Below, one piece after another: positions 7,857 to 15,337 of a stretch of 15,337 nt of DNA (positions within the stretch are counted from its first letter, which is position 1; every line of letters starts with the position of its first letter). The position numbers were made by a program, and so were the translations under genes. The notes beneath the pieces were generated by a model. That model saw nothing but the letters and a program-made list of their open reading frames with translations, was not told the origin of the DNA and searched no databases. The stretch lies in NCBI GenBank assembly GCA_012510755.1, contig JAAZHL010000046.1:1-15337 (forward strand), in the 5' to 3' direction. This stretch comes from Leucobacter sp. (GTDB taxonomy: Bacteria; Actinomycetota; Actinomycetes; Actinomycetales; Microbacteriaceae).

Positions 7857-8849
7857 ATGAGCACTCAGCAGGCAACCGTGCAACCCAGCCCGCTCAGCGA
7901 CGAACGTGCGAGCTGGGCCGGTGAATCGCTTCGCACCACGGCAGACGCCATGGAACAGGTCATTCACGGCAAGCGACGAGTGCTTGAACTGGTGCTCGCC
8001 ACGCAGGTTGCCGGCGGCCACGTGCTGCTCGAAGACGTGCCCGGCACCGGCAAAACCGCACTTGCACGCACGCTCGCCCAGGTGATTCAGGGCTCGTCAT
8101 CGCGCATTCAGTTCACCCCTGACCTGCTGCCCGGCGACGTCACCGGCATCACCGTGTTCGACCAACGCCAAGGCATCTTTGAGTTTCACGCCGGGCCGAT
8201 CTTCGCGAACGTGGTGCTCGCCGACGAGATCAACCGCGCCAGCCCCAAAACTCAGTCGGCGCTGCTCGAAGTCATGGAAGAGCGACAGGTCACCGTCGAC
8301 GGCAAAACTCACCCCGTCGCGACCCCGTTCATGGTGATCGCAACGCAGAACCCAGTCGAACAGGCAGGCACCTACCGGCTGCCAGAAGCGCAGCTCGACC
8401 GTTTCATGGTCAAAACCAGCATCGGCTACCCAGACGAAACCGCAATGCGTCGCATTTTGCAGCAGCAGGCTGCGCCCGTGCAGGTGCAGCCCGTCATGAA
8501 CACGGGTACGCTGCTGCAACTGCAAGACTTCGCGCGGCAAGTGTACGTGAGCCCCCTCATCGTTGACTACATCACGCGACTGGTCGAGTCGAGCCGCTCC
8601 GCGAGCGAAGTTCGGCTCGGCGCGAGCGTGCGTGGCGCGCTTGCCCTGCAGCGCATGGCGACCGCCTGGGCGCTGATTCAGGGGCGCGCCTATGTGGTTC
8701 CCGACGATGTGCGAGGGCTCGCGACCGGCGTGCTGGCGCACCGACTCGTGCTCGAACCCGAAGCCGAATTTGATGGTGTCACTGCCGAACAGATCGTCGC
8801 GCAACTGCTGCTCGACGTCGCTGAGCCACAGGAGAACGGCACCGCGTGA
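7857..8849 (+). CDS. MoxR-family AAA+ ATPase
   Basis: MoxR proteins are cytoplasmic AAA+ ATPases thought to act as chaperones for assembly or activation of partner complexes, often with VWA or DUF58 proteins. The 330 residues match the usual family length. Visible motifs: Walker A GTGKT with Lys66, Walker B VVLADEIN with Asp123 and Glu124, the MoxR hallmark PGDVTG before it, sensor region VIATQNPVEQAGTYRLPEAQ, and arginine-finger region QLDRFM. The C-terminal lid helices (about 230-320) include SEVRLGASVRGALAL and a region with YVVPDDVRGLA, both typical. The ATG at 7857 is the first start after the gap and gives the expected N-terminal helix before the ATPase core. The stop overlaps the start of the DUF58 gene by four bases (GTGA), which implies translational coupling and fits the known MoxR-DUF58 partnership. 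It is the counterpart of the AAA-ATPase in the Bifidobacterium cluster. Confidence 0.95.
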   Translation: MSTQQATVQPSPLSDERASWAGESLRTTADAMEQVIHGKRRVLELVLATQVAGGHVLLEDVPGTGKTALARTLAQVIQGSSSRIQFTPDLLPGDVTGITVFDQRQGIFEFHAGPIFANVVLADEINRASPKTQSALLEVMEERQVTVDGKTHPVATPFMVIATQNPVEQAGTYRLPEAQLDRFMVKTSIGYPDETAMRRILQQQAAPVQVQPVMNTGTLLQLQDFARQVYVSPLIVDYITRLVESSRSASEVRLGASVRGALALQRMATAWALIQGRAYVVPDDVRGLATGVLAHRLVLEPEAEFDGVTAEQIVAQLLLDVAEPQENGTA

Positions 8850-10243
8850 ACACCGACGGCACGCAGAGCCGGTGGTTCACCCGAACCAGCACCGGCACCT
8901 ACACTGGCACGCGCACGCGCGGTCGTACTCAGACGCGCACCCGCACGCGCGCTATGGGCGACGGCACCACTGCGCTCAGTGCGGCTGCCAGGCGACGCGT
9001 GCAAACGAAACGTTGGTTCAAGCGAACGTGGCGCACTCTGCGGCGGGGCACCCTAGCTGTCACCCGTGCCATCACCCCGCTCGGGTGGTTTGTGTGCTTC
9101 GTTGGCGTGGCGGGTCTCGTTGCGGGCATTGCGTTCTCATGGGTTGAAGCATGGTTCGTTGCCGTGTGTGCCGCGCTGGTACTGCTGATCGCCACCCCAT
9201 TTCTCATAGGATCGCGCGCCTACCACACGAGCATCAGCGTGAGTCGCGCGAACGTCGTTGCTGGCGGCGAGGTGCACCTCGAGATCGGTGTGCAGAACGC
9301 CGCTGCACGGCCGATGTTGCCTGCCGTGATCGAGCTGCCGGTTGGCCCTGCGCTTCGTGAACTCACGGTGCCGCTGTTGGGGGCACACCACAGTACAGTG
9401 CTGCCGGTGGCGATTGCCGCCGAGCGGCGCGGAGTGATCAAGGTCGGCCCGTTGACGGTTGCCCGGCAAGACCCGCTTGGCTTGCTGCGACGCGAAATGA
9501 CCTGGCGAGAGGTGCATCGCGTGCATGTGCACCCGAAAACGGTGCTGTTGCCCCCGAACTCGGCGGGCCTCGTGCGTGACCTCGAAGGTCAGGCGAGCAA
9601 ACGCTTGATTGACAGCGACCTGTCGTTTCACGCAGTGCGCGAGTATGCGCCCGGTGACGCGATGCGGCACATTCACTGGAAGAGCACCGCAAAGACGGGC
9701 ACGCTCATGGTGCGGCAATATGAAGAGTCGCAGACCGCGCGGCTCGCCGTGCTGTTTGACGCTCGCCGCGAAGAATACGCGAGTGATGACGAGTTTGAGC
9801 TTGGCGTGAGTATTGCGGCGTCGATTTCGGTGCAGGCAGTGCGTGAGGGGCGCGAACGGTTTATTGCCTCGGGGTATGTGCCCGGGCGGGTGCGACCGCG
9901 TATCGACGGCCTTGAAGAGTTGCAGTCGCGTGACCCGGTGCAGATGCTTGACTCGTGGTCTGAGCTGAACCATGCGCCAGACGGGCTGCCGATCGAATAC
10001 CTCGCCCGCGCACTCGCGCACTCGGCGCGCGATCTGTCGATCGTGGTGATCGTCACCGGTTCGGCGCCCGATATGGATCGACTGCGCCGCACCGCAATCT
10101 CATTTGCTGGCGATGTGCACGTGATGGCTATTCGCGCAGAGCTGCTGGCTGACCCCGGAGCGTATCGGGTTGACTCGCTCACCGTGGCAACGGTGGGGGC
10201 GCTCGGTGACCTTCCCCAACTCATGGTGCGAGGCGCGCTATGA
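8846..10243 (+). CDS. DUF58-domain membrane protein (MoxR partner)
   Basis: DUF58 proteins have a VWA-like C-terminal region and are nearly always encoded beside MoxR; their exact role is not settled. Of 465 residues, 1-36 are unusually rich in Thr and Arg, 37-70 are basic, and about 72-125 hold two close transmembrane helices (PLGWFVCFVGVAGLVAGIAF and the stretch after EAW). A beta-rich region follows, then the DUF58 signature EYAPGDAMRHIHWKSTAKTG from Glu266, with Trp278, continuing into LMVRQYEES. The C-terminal part (about 300-450) has alternating strands and helices that suit a VWA-like fold. The GTG at 8846 is preferred because AGGAG lies at 8830-8834; ATG 8954 would remove the Thr/Arg stretch but has no ribosome site. 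It overlaps moxR by four bases and its own stop overlaps the next ATG (ATGA), so the three genes form one coupled unit. Confidence 0.93.
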   Translation: MNTDGTQSRWFTRTSTGTYTGTRTRGRTQTRTRTRAMGDGTTALSAAARRRVQTKRWFKRTWRTLRRGTLAVTRAITPLGWFVCFVGVAGLVAGIAFSWVEAWFVAVCAALVLLIATPFLIGSRAYHTSISVSRANVVAGGEVHLEIGVQNAAARPMLPAVIELPVGPALRELTVPLLGAHHSTVLPVAIAAERRGVIKVGPLTVARQDPLGLLRREMTWREVHRVHVHPKTVLLPPNSAGLVRDLEGQASKRLIDSDLSFHAVREYAPGDAMRHIHWKSTAKTGTLMVRQYEESQTARLAVLFDARREEYASDDEFELGVSIAASISVQAVREGRERFIASGYVPGRVRPRIDGLEELQSRDPVQMLDSWSELNHAPDGLPIEYLARALAHSARDLSIVVIVTGSAPDMDRLRRTAISFAGDVHVMAIRAELLADPGAYRVDSLTVATVGALGDLPQLMVRGAL

Positions 10244-12687
10244 CAAATATCTCTCGGTTGCTCACCGCGATGCTCGTCATCGCGCTCTCGACGCTGCTCG
10301 GGATCATTGCCGCGTGGCCGATCTACGAGAGCTGGTGGCTGGTTGTCGCCGCCGTGGCGGGGGCAGTGATTGGTGCGGGGCTTGCCGCGCTGGGTGCTGG
10401 GCGCCTCAGTGTGCTCGCGACGAGCGGGGTGCTGCTCGGGCTGTATGTGCTGACAGTGGTGCCCGTCGCAGTGCCGCGAGCATTCGAAAGCATGCCCAGC
10501 GGCCTCTTGCGCGGCCTGCTCGATGGCGTCGCGGGCATCGTGCTCGGGTGGAAGCAGCTGCTTACACTCACCCTGCCGGTCGGCACTTACCAAGCGGTCA
10601 TGGTGCCCGCCTATCTCGTCTTCTTGGTATCGGCCTTTGTAGCAACCACCCTCGCGCTGCGGGCGGGCAGGTTTGCGCCACTCGCCGCCCTGCCATTGCT
10701 GGTACCGGTCGCGTTTGGCACCGTGTTTGGCTCGTCGTCTCTGAGCCGTGCGCTCGGTCAAGGGTTCTTTTCGGTCGTCGCCCCGCGAGAACTGGGGCTG
10801 TGGCTCGCCGCTGCTGCCGTGGGCGCGGGCTGGGTGTGGTTCTCGGCTGGTGCCGCGCGACGCGCGGCGCTGAAGCTCGGCCGGGTGCCGGGTGAGAAGC
10901 GCACCGGTGGTGGGCGAGCAGTGCGGGTGTTGATCGGTGCAGGTACGGTGCTCGTCGCGCTTGTCGCTGGCCTCGCGCTGGCACCAGTGCTCGATAGCAA
11001 CACTCGGCAAGTGCCGCGCGACCGCATCGACCCAGAGATAGTGCTGCGCGAGCGCACCAGCCCACTCGCTTCATATCGCGCGTTCAAGCGTGACGCGACC
11101 CTCGATGCGCCAGTGTTCGAGGTCACATCAAGTAGTGACTTGCCCGAGCAACTGCGCCTCGCAGTGCTCGACACGTATGACGGGGTCGACTTTCACATTG
11201 GCAAAGACGCCCTTGGCCGCTTCACTCGGTTTCCGAGTGGTGCCGAGGTGAGCGACCCGGCCACGGTGCGAGTTGCCATTAGCGAGGGATACAGCGACGT
11301 CTGGGTGCCCACCGCCGGCCTCGGGTCGGTGCCGGTGTTTAGTGGCCCGCGGGCGACCGAACTGGCAGACGCGTTCTATGTGAACCGACTCACCGAGGCC
11401 GCGATTGCTGTGCCGGGTGGGCGTGACACCACCGGGCTCGAGAGTGGCGATGGCTTCTCGGTGATCATGCAGACCACACCAGCTGAACCGCTCACCGGCG
11501 GGCCAGCCGCTGGTGGCGCAACCATCGACCTCGAGAGCATGCCTGAGCTTGCGGCATGGTTGAAGGCGCAAGACCAGCCCGCTACTGCTGAAGGCCTCAC
11601 CGAACTGATCGATCGGTTGCGCCAGCGCGGCTATCTCAGCCACTCGATCGGCCAGAGCGAGGGTGAGCAGCTGTGGCTCGAGCGGCTGTCAGCCCGTTAT
11701 GGCACCAGCTTTCAATCGAGCGCGGGTGGTCATTCGCTCGCACGCATCGAGCAGCTCTTCTCGCAGCTCAACACGCAGCAGCGGCTCGCCGGTGAAGATA
11801 CCTCAGCCGAAATGTTGGTCGCCGCTGTGGGCGATGACGAACAATTCGCAACCGCCGCCGCACTGATCGCCCGCGCATTGGGCTTCGACTCACGAGTCGT
11901 GCTCGGAGTTCGGCTTGGTGACGAACAAGCAGGTGTGCCAGGCGTGCCCGCCTGTCTCGACGAGTGCACCGGTGAACACCTTGCTGCGTGGGTGGAGGTG
12001 CGCGGGCGAGAAGGCGTCTGGGTGCCCATCGATGTGACGCCACAGGTGACCCTGCGGCCCACCACCCTCGAGGAGGGCGAGCAGCTACCAGAGTTTGCGA
12101 CCACGCCTGAAGAACGTGATGCACGCGAGGTAGACCCGCCACTCGGGCTTGGTGAGCGCAGTGAAACCTCTGACGTCACCGAAGATGAGGTCGCGAGCTC
12201 GTGGTTGATTCCGGTGCTTCGCACGGTGGGGCTCAGCGCCGCGGCACTGCTGCTGCTTGCCGTGCCGCTGCTCTTCTTGCCATTCGCCAAGCGGCGACGA
12301 GAGAAGGCACGACGCACTGAGGTCGACCCTGAGTTGAAGGCGCTCGGCGCTTGGCAGCAGTTGGTCGACTCAGCTGGCGACGCGGGCATCGAGATTGAGC
12401 CGAGTGCGAGCCGTGCGGAAATTGGTGAGAAGCTGGGCACTGCCCCCGCGCGGTGGGCCTCGGGCATCGCCGCAAAGGCAGTGTTCTCAGCGCAGGGCGT
12501 CACCGACGAAGAAGCCGAATGGATGTGGGCGGCAGTAGAGGCCGACCGCGCCGAACGAAGTGCCGGCATGAGCCTGAAGCAGAGACTTCGAGCCCGCTAT
12601 GCACTCGGCACATATGGGGTCAAGCTTGTGCAGCTCTTCGGGCGTCGGGCAGAATCAGCAACAGCGCAAAGCGATAGCGATCGGTAA
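10240..12687 (+). CDS. TgpA-like membrane protein with a degenerate transglutaminase-like domain
   Basis: The family has N-terminal membrane helices, an outside transglutaminase-like domain, one more helix and a cytoplasmic tail. In these 815 residues I see about seven hydrophobic helices within 1-250, an outside region of about 250-650, a helix near 655-680 followed by the basic stop-transfer FAKRRREKARR, and a DUF4129-like tail (about 690-790, AWQQLVDSAGDAGIEIEP). The transglutaminase core is recognisable as GDDEQFATAAALIARALGF (531-549) and AAWVEVRGREGVWVPIDVTP (582-601). The usual GDCEQFA cysteine is Asp533, and the His usually just before AWVEV is Ala583; only the third acidic residue, Asp598, is kept. 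The domain is probably not a cysteine transglutaminase and may bind rather than react. C572-x3-C576-x3-H580 lies just before. GAGG at 10230-10233 serves as ribosome site, and ATG overlaps the DUF58 stop. The counterpart in the Bifidobacterium cluster is called Tgm. Confidence 0.9.
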   Translation: MTNISRLLTAMLVIALSTLLGIIAAWPIYESWWLVVAAVAGAVIGAGLAALGAGRLSVLATSGVLLGLYVLTVVPVAVPRAFESMPSGLLRGLLDGVAGIVLGWKQLLTLTLPVGTYQAVMVPAYLVFLVSAFVATTLALRAGRFAPLAALPLLVPVAFGTVFGSSSLSRALGQGFFSVVAPRELGLWLAAAAVGAGWVWFSAGAARRAALKLGRVPGEKRTGGGRAVRVLIGAGTVLVALVAGLALAPVLDSNTRQVPRDRIDPEIVLRERTSPLASYRAFKRDATLDAPVFEVTSSSDLPEQLRLAVLDTYDGVDFHIGKDALGRFTRFPSGAEVSDPATVRVAISEGYSDVWVPTAGLGSVPVFSGPRATELADAFYVNRLTEAAIAVPGGRDTTGLESGDGFSVIMQTTPAEPLTGGPAAGGATIDLESMPELAAWLKAQDQPATAEGLTELIDRLRQRGYLSHSIGQSEGEQLWLERLSARYGTSFQSSAGGHSLARIEQLFSQLNTQQRLAGEDTSAEMLVAAVGDDEQFATAAALIARALGFDSRVVLGVRLGDEQAGVPGVPACLDECTGEHLAAWVEVRGREGVWVPIDVTPQVTLRPTTLEEGEQLPEFATTPEERDAREVDPPLGLGERSETSDVTEDEVASSWLIPVLRTVGLSAAALLLLAVPLLFLPFAKRRREKARRTEVDPELKALGAWQQLVDSAGDAGIEIEPSASRAEIGEKLGTAPARWASGIAAKAVFSAQGVTDEEAEWMWAAVEADRAERSAGMSLKQRLRARYALGTYGVKLVQLFGRRAESATAQSDSDR

Positions 12688-12697
12688 AGGGGTTGAA

Positions 12698-14518
12698 ATG
12701 TACAACGATTCAGGGGCGGGAGCCGCCGTAGGAATAATGATCATTACGATCATTTGGCTGCTGCTCGCCGTGGGCATTATTGTTTGGTATCTGTGGGCGA
12801 TGGCGCGGCTCTTTCCGCGCATTGGTCTGAAAAGTACTGACGGCTGGATTCCGATCTGGAACCAGTGGAAGCTGCTCGAGCGCGCTGGCCTGCCAGGCTG
12901 GGTCGTGCTGCTGTCGTTTGTCGGCTTCAGCATCGTGCCATTCATTTTCTTGATTATCGCGATGCACCGCATCAACACCCAATACGGCGCTGGAACTGGA
13001 TACACCGTGCTTGGTGTCTTCATCGCACCACTCTGGGCGATGCTTCTCGCTAACCACATCGACAAGACCGCACCGGTGCGCGCCGGTGGTGTGGCTGCAG
13101 GGCAGTATGCACCGCGACCAGGTGCGCCGCAGCCGGGCGTGCCTGCTGTGGGCCAGCCCGTTGCGGGTCAGCCCGGCGTGGGTGCGCACGGTGCGCACGG
13201 CGCGCAACCTGGTGCTCAGCCAGCGGGCCAGCCCGCTGCCCAGCACGGGGCTCAACCCATGGGCCAGCCCGCCTATGCGCCCGGCACACTTGCGTCTCAC
13301 CCCGTTCAGCCTCCCGCGCCACATAATGCCGGTGCACAGCCTGCAACTCAGGTCTTCGCACCGCCGCCACCACCGCCGGCCGCAGGTGTCACCCCGCCCG
13401 CCGCGCAGTCGGTAGCGCCTGCTGCTCCTCCCGCGGCCGGTTCGGCTGCGAAGCAACCGTGGGCTGCCGCCGAGAGCGTCGTGACACCGCCGACTGGTGG
13501 AGCGGCGACGCCAGCTTCACCCTCGCCGGCAGCACCCGCCCCCGGGTCTTCACCAGCAGGGCCACTGGGAGGCGATACCGAAGCTGAATATCAGCGTCTC
13601 GCGTCCGAGGCTTTTCAGGCTCCCCCGGCGGTTCCACTCGGCCAGCAATCTGCCCCCGCACCCTTCTCGTGGACAGCGGCCTCACGACCTGTGCAGGCGC
13701 CGGTGCCGCCACCCGCGGCCCCCGCGCCGCCGGTGCACCCGTTCGCCGCTGCACCACCGGCCCCGGCTGGGTCTGTAGCACCTGTGCCGCCTGCACCTGT
13801 GCCGCCTGCGGCTGGGATGCCGCCCGCCCCGCCAGCTGCGCCCGTCGCGCCGCCCGCAGCGCAGCCTGTGCAGCCCGCGACTGCACCCCCGACTGCGCCT
13901 GCGCCGGTGATTCCACCGCCGCCACCTGCTCCTGTGGCAGTGGCGACTGAGGCGATGCAACCGCAGGCTGCTTCGCTCAACCAGACCGACTCTGCCCCGA
14001 TCTCACCACACGCACCGTCGACCCCGGCAACCACCTACGGGAAGCACGCGGTCGTGACCCCGGCTGCTGCCAGCTCGGTATTTAAGCCGACCGGCATCAC
14101 CGGTCGCAGCGCGATTGACGATGCCACCATCATCACCGGGTCGAACTCTGAAGACCTTGACCGCACCATCGTGGTTGCTCGAAAACCATCATTCAATTGG
14201 GTGCTCGAACTCGCAGACGGCACTGAACTGAACCTTGAGAACGACACCATCGTGGGGCGGCGGCCCGAAGCGATCGACGGCGCGTTCGCACTTGCTATTC
14301 CTGACGCCACTCGCACGCTCTCAAAGAGTCACGCCCGTTTGCGCTTTGATGGTGACGTGTGGACGATCGAAGACCTCGGCTCAACTAACGGCCTCGTGCT
14401 CATCTCAGACAGCGGCGCCGAGACCGAACTTGCCCCGCGGGTGCCCACCCAGGCGACCACGCGACTGCTGCTCGGCACGCTCGAAGTGAAGCTGCGCCCC
14501 GGTGGTGACGCTGCGTGA
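12698..14518 (+). CDS. Three-helix membrane protein with Pro/Ala-rich linker and C-terminal FHA domain
   Basis: FHA domains bind phosphothreonine peptides, so this protein probably reads the kinase's output at the membrane. The ATG at 12698 is chosen because AAAGGGG (12686-12692) precedes it by five bases; an upstream in-frame start would overlap the previous gene with no ribosome site. The 606 residues comprise: 1-125 with helices near 10-32, 66-90 and 98-116, where GWIPIWNQWKLLERAGLPGW between the first two resembles DUF5684; about 129-460, a disordered Gly/Gln/Ala/His then Pro/Ala-rich linker; and about 500-605, the FHA domain with Gly520-Arg521, Ser544-His545 and the STNG motif at 562-565, all needed for phosphothreonine binding. 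Two D-x-T-I sites (Thr477, Thr490) stand just before the FHA domain and could be phosphorylated by the kinase, as in GarA/OdhI-like switches (inference). It overlaps the phosphatase gene by four bases. Confidence 0.92.
   Translation: MYNDSGAGAAVGIMIITIIWLLLAVGIIVWYLWAMARLFPRIGLKSTDGWIPIWNQWKLLERAGLPGWVVLLSFVGFSIVPFIFLIIAMHRINTQYGAGTGYTVLGVFIAPLWAMLLANHIDKTAPVRAGGVAAGQYAPRPGAPQPGVPAVGQPVAGQPGVGAHGAHGAQPGAQPAGQPAAQHGAQPMGQPAYAPGTLASHPVQPPAPHNAGAQPATQVFAPPPPPPAAGVTPPAAQSVAPAAPPAAGSAAKQPWAAAESVVTPPTGGAATPASPSPAAPAPGSSPAGPLGGDTEAEYQRLASEAFQAPPAVPLGQQSAPAPFSWTAASRPVQAPVPPPAAPAPPVHPFAAAPPAPAGSVAPVPPAPVPPAAGMPPAPPAAPVAPPAAQPVQPATAPPTAPAPVIPPPPPAPVAVATEAMQPQAASLNQTDSAPISPHAPSTPATTYGKHAVVTPAAASSVFKPTGITGRSAIDDATIITGSNSEDLDRTIVVARKPSFNWVLELADGTELNLENDTIVGRRPEAIDGAFALAIPDATRTLSKSHARLRFDGDVWTIEDLGSTNGLVLISDSGAETELAPRVPTQATTRLLLGTLEVKLRPGGDAA
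13080..14050 (+). repeat. Low-complexity Pro/Ala-rich coding stretch in the FHA gene
   Basis: Nearly 1 kb of coding sequence is dominated by CCx and GCx codons. The first part repeats short units such as GQPAAQ and GAHGAHGAQPG; the later part is runs of PPAP/APPA. This gives a flexible spacer between the membrane domain and FHA domain. The composition also creates long open frames on both strands, which are artefacts. Confidence 0.8.
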
Positions 14519-15321
14519 TGTTGTTTGGCGTCGATACCTCGCCCTCTCTGTCGGTCGCAGCGCGAACCGACCGGGGCAATCGACGTGAACTCAACGAAGA
14601 CGCACTGTTTGCGGCAGACCCCTGTTTCATCGTTGCCGACGGAATGGGCGGGCATGAGTTTGGTGCAGCGGCAAGCAAAGCAGCGATTTCGGCTTTTAGC
14701 GAGCAGTTCACTGGACCGGGTGAGGCGTCAGTGCGCAGCATTGAGCAGGCCCTCGACGAGGCGCGTTCGCGTGTGGGCGCGATATCGGCTCGAAGCGAAC
14801 GCGGTGCTGGCTGCACGCTGACCGGGGCGATTCGCATTCAGCATGAGGGTGTCGCGCACTGGTACGTGCTGAACATTGGCGACTCGCGGGTGTATCTGCA
14901 GCGCGGCAACCAGCTGAGGCAACTCACTGTCGATCACTCGTTGAGATCTGAACGACTCGCCGAAGGCGACCAGCAGGGTGCGGCAACACCGCGCAACATT
15001 ATTACTCGCGCGCTCGGCAGCGACGATGATCGTCACGACGCCTGGCTGTTGCCGCTAGAGACCGGATCGCGGTTGCTGGTGTGCTCAGATGGGTTGACCT
15101 CAGAGCTTGACGATGATGAACTGAACGGCTTGCTTGCCGCTGGCGGACGCACCGATTCGGTGGTCGACGAGCTGATACGTCGTGCGCTTGCATCTGGCGG
15201 AAGAGACAACGTGACGGCGATCCTCGTAGATATTGTTTCTGGGGGAGTGCCGATGCCTGTGCCCGAAGACGACCTGACCGATGGACAAACGATCGAGATC
15301 ACGAGGCCGAGGGTGAGATGA
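14515..15321 (+). CDS. PP2C-family serine/threonine protein phosphatase
   Basis: It removes phosphate from Ser/Thr of proteins using two metal ions (Mn or Mg) and would reverse the action of the kinase at the start of the locus. The 268 residues match the short bacterial PP2C form with no extra domain and no membrane helix, so it is cytoplasmic. Metal-binding and signature motifs are complete: RxLNED (Asn27-Glu28-Asp29), VADGMGGHEFG with Asp42, NIGDSRVYLQRG, CSDGL with Asp192, and GGRDNVTAILVDI with Asp231 and Asn232. The GTG at 14515 overlaps the FHA stop (GTGA) and has GGTGG at 14501-14505; the ATG at 14518 is an equally possible start, one codon later. The stop at 15319-15321 overlaps the ATG of the next gene. 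Kinase, FHA and phosphatase together make a writer, reader and eraser set. Confidence 0.95.
   Translation: MMLFGVDTSPSLSVAARTDRGNRRELNEDALFAADPCFIVADGMGGHEFGAAASKAAISAFSEQFTGPGEASVRSIEQALDEARSRVGAISARSERGAGCTLTGAIRIQHEGVAHWYVLNIGDSRVYLQRGNQLRQLTVDHSLRSERLAEGDQQGAATPRNIITRALGSDDDRHDAWLLPLETGSRLLVCSDGLTSELDDDELNGLLAAGGRTDSVVDELIRRALASGGRDNVTAILVDIVSGGVPMPVPEDDLTDGQTIEITRPRVR
15216..15234 (+). repeat. 19-base direct repeat, copy 2 (within the phosphatase gene)
   Basis: This copy encodes AILVDI in the conserved last motif of PP2C (GRDNVTAILVDI). Because this copy is constrained by protein function, it is more likely the source than the moxR-leader copy, if the two are related. Confidence 0.8.
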
Positions 15322-15337
15322 GCGAGCGGTCAAAAGA
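15318..15337 (+). CDS. Start of a further co-transcribed gene, cut by the window end
   Basis: An ATG at 15318 overlaps the phosphatase stop in the same ATGA style used elsewhere in the operon, with GAGGG at 15309-15313 just upstream. Only the first residues (MSERSK) are visible, so no function can be given. In related loci a second kinase, an FHA protein or another membrane protein may follow, but nothing here decides this. Confidence 0.6.

Noticed and set aside
9673..11010. 445-codon open frame on the minus strand opposite DUF58 and the transglutaminase-like gene
   Set aside because: It runs across two well-supported genes, its product is a low-quality mix of Arg, Ser, Gln and His with no domain, and long antisense frames are common in high-GC DNA.
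12599..12697. Upstream start for the FHA protein at 12599
   Set aside because: It would overlap the previous gene by about 90 bases and lacks a ribosome site, whereas ATG 12698 has AAAGGGG at ideal spacing.
13615..14034. Gly/Ala-rich minus-strand frame that looks like a PE_PGRS-type protein
   Set aside because: It is the mirror of the Pro/Ala-rich linker of the FHA protein; Pro and Ala codons read backwards as Gly and Ala/Cys/Arg.
1..15337. Phage, transposon, toxin or defence-system genes
   Set aside because: None of the proteins shows integrase, transposase, nuclease or phage motifs, and composition is even along the window apart from the low-complexity coding stretches.

Overview
The window is GC-rich and has tightly packed genes, all on the + strand. 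Several genes share 4-base ATGA/GTGA stop-start overlaps and GTG starts are common. This, together with protein families typical of Actinobacteria (C-terminally anchored Ser/Thr kinase, FHA, PP2C, MoxR/DUF58/transglutaminase-like trio), points to a high-GC actinobacterium. Microbacteriaceae is my best guess from general style; no genus marker is present.

Layout: (1) 1-489 is the 3' end of an unidentified protein. (2) 515-1645 encodes a membrane-anchored Ser/Thr kinase with no outside domain. (3) Starting one base after the kinase stop, 1647-7784 encodes a 2045-residue extracytoplasmic protein made of a probable beta-propeller-like N-terminal region, tandem Ig/cadherin-like domains, FN3-like domains and a Pro-Asp tail. 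(4) A 72-base gap holds a possible promoter. (5) 7857-12687 encodes MoxR ATPase, a DUF58 protein and a TgpA-like transglutaminase-fold membrane protein, joined by 4-base overlaps. (6) 12698-14518 encodes a three-helix membrane protein with a long Pro/Ala linker and a C-terminal FHA domain. (7) 14515-15321 encodes a PP2C phosphatase. (8) A further gene begins at 15318 and runs off the window.

Interpretation: gene content and order closely match a cluster described in Bifidobacterium longum (called PFNA there, from memory: kinase Pkb2, FN3 protein, AAA-ATPase, DUF58, transglutaminase, FHA, phosphatase). I therefore read this as a relative of that locus rather than a wholly new system. A workable model is a phospho-signalling unit (kinase, FHA reader, PP2C eraser) wrapped around a giant surface protein and a MoxR-DUF58-TgpA module that may assemble, mature or remodel it.

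The most notable points are: the kinase lacks a sensor domain while the next gene supplies a huge ectodomain (a possible split receptor); the transglutaminase domain has lost its catalytic Cys and apparently its His; the 16 cysteines of the giant protein are confined to its distal part in an even, paired pattern; there are two D-x-T-I motifs just before the FHA domain; and a 19-base exact repeat links the moxR leader with the end of the phosphatase gene. No RNA genes, insertion sequences, CRISPR arrays or phage genes were seen.
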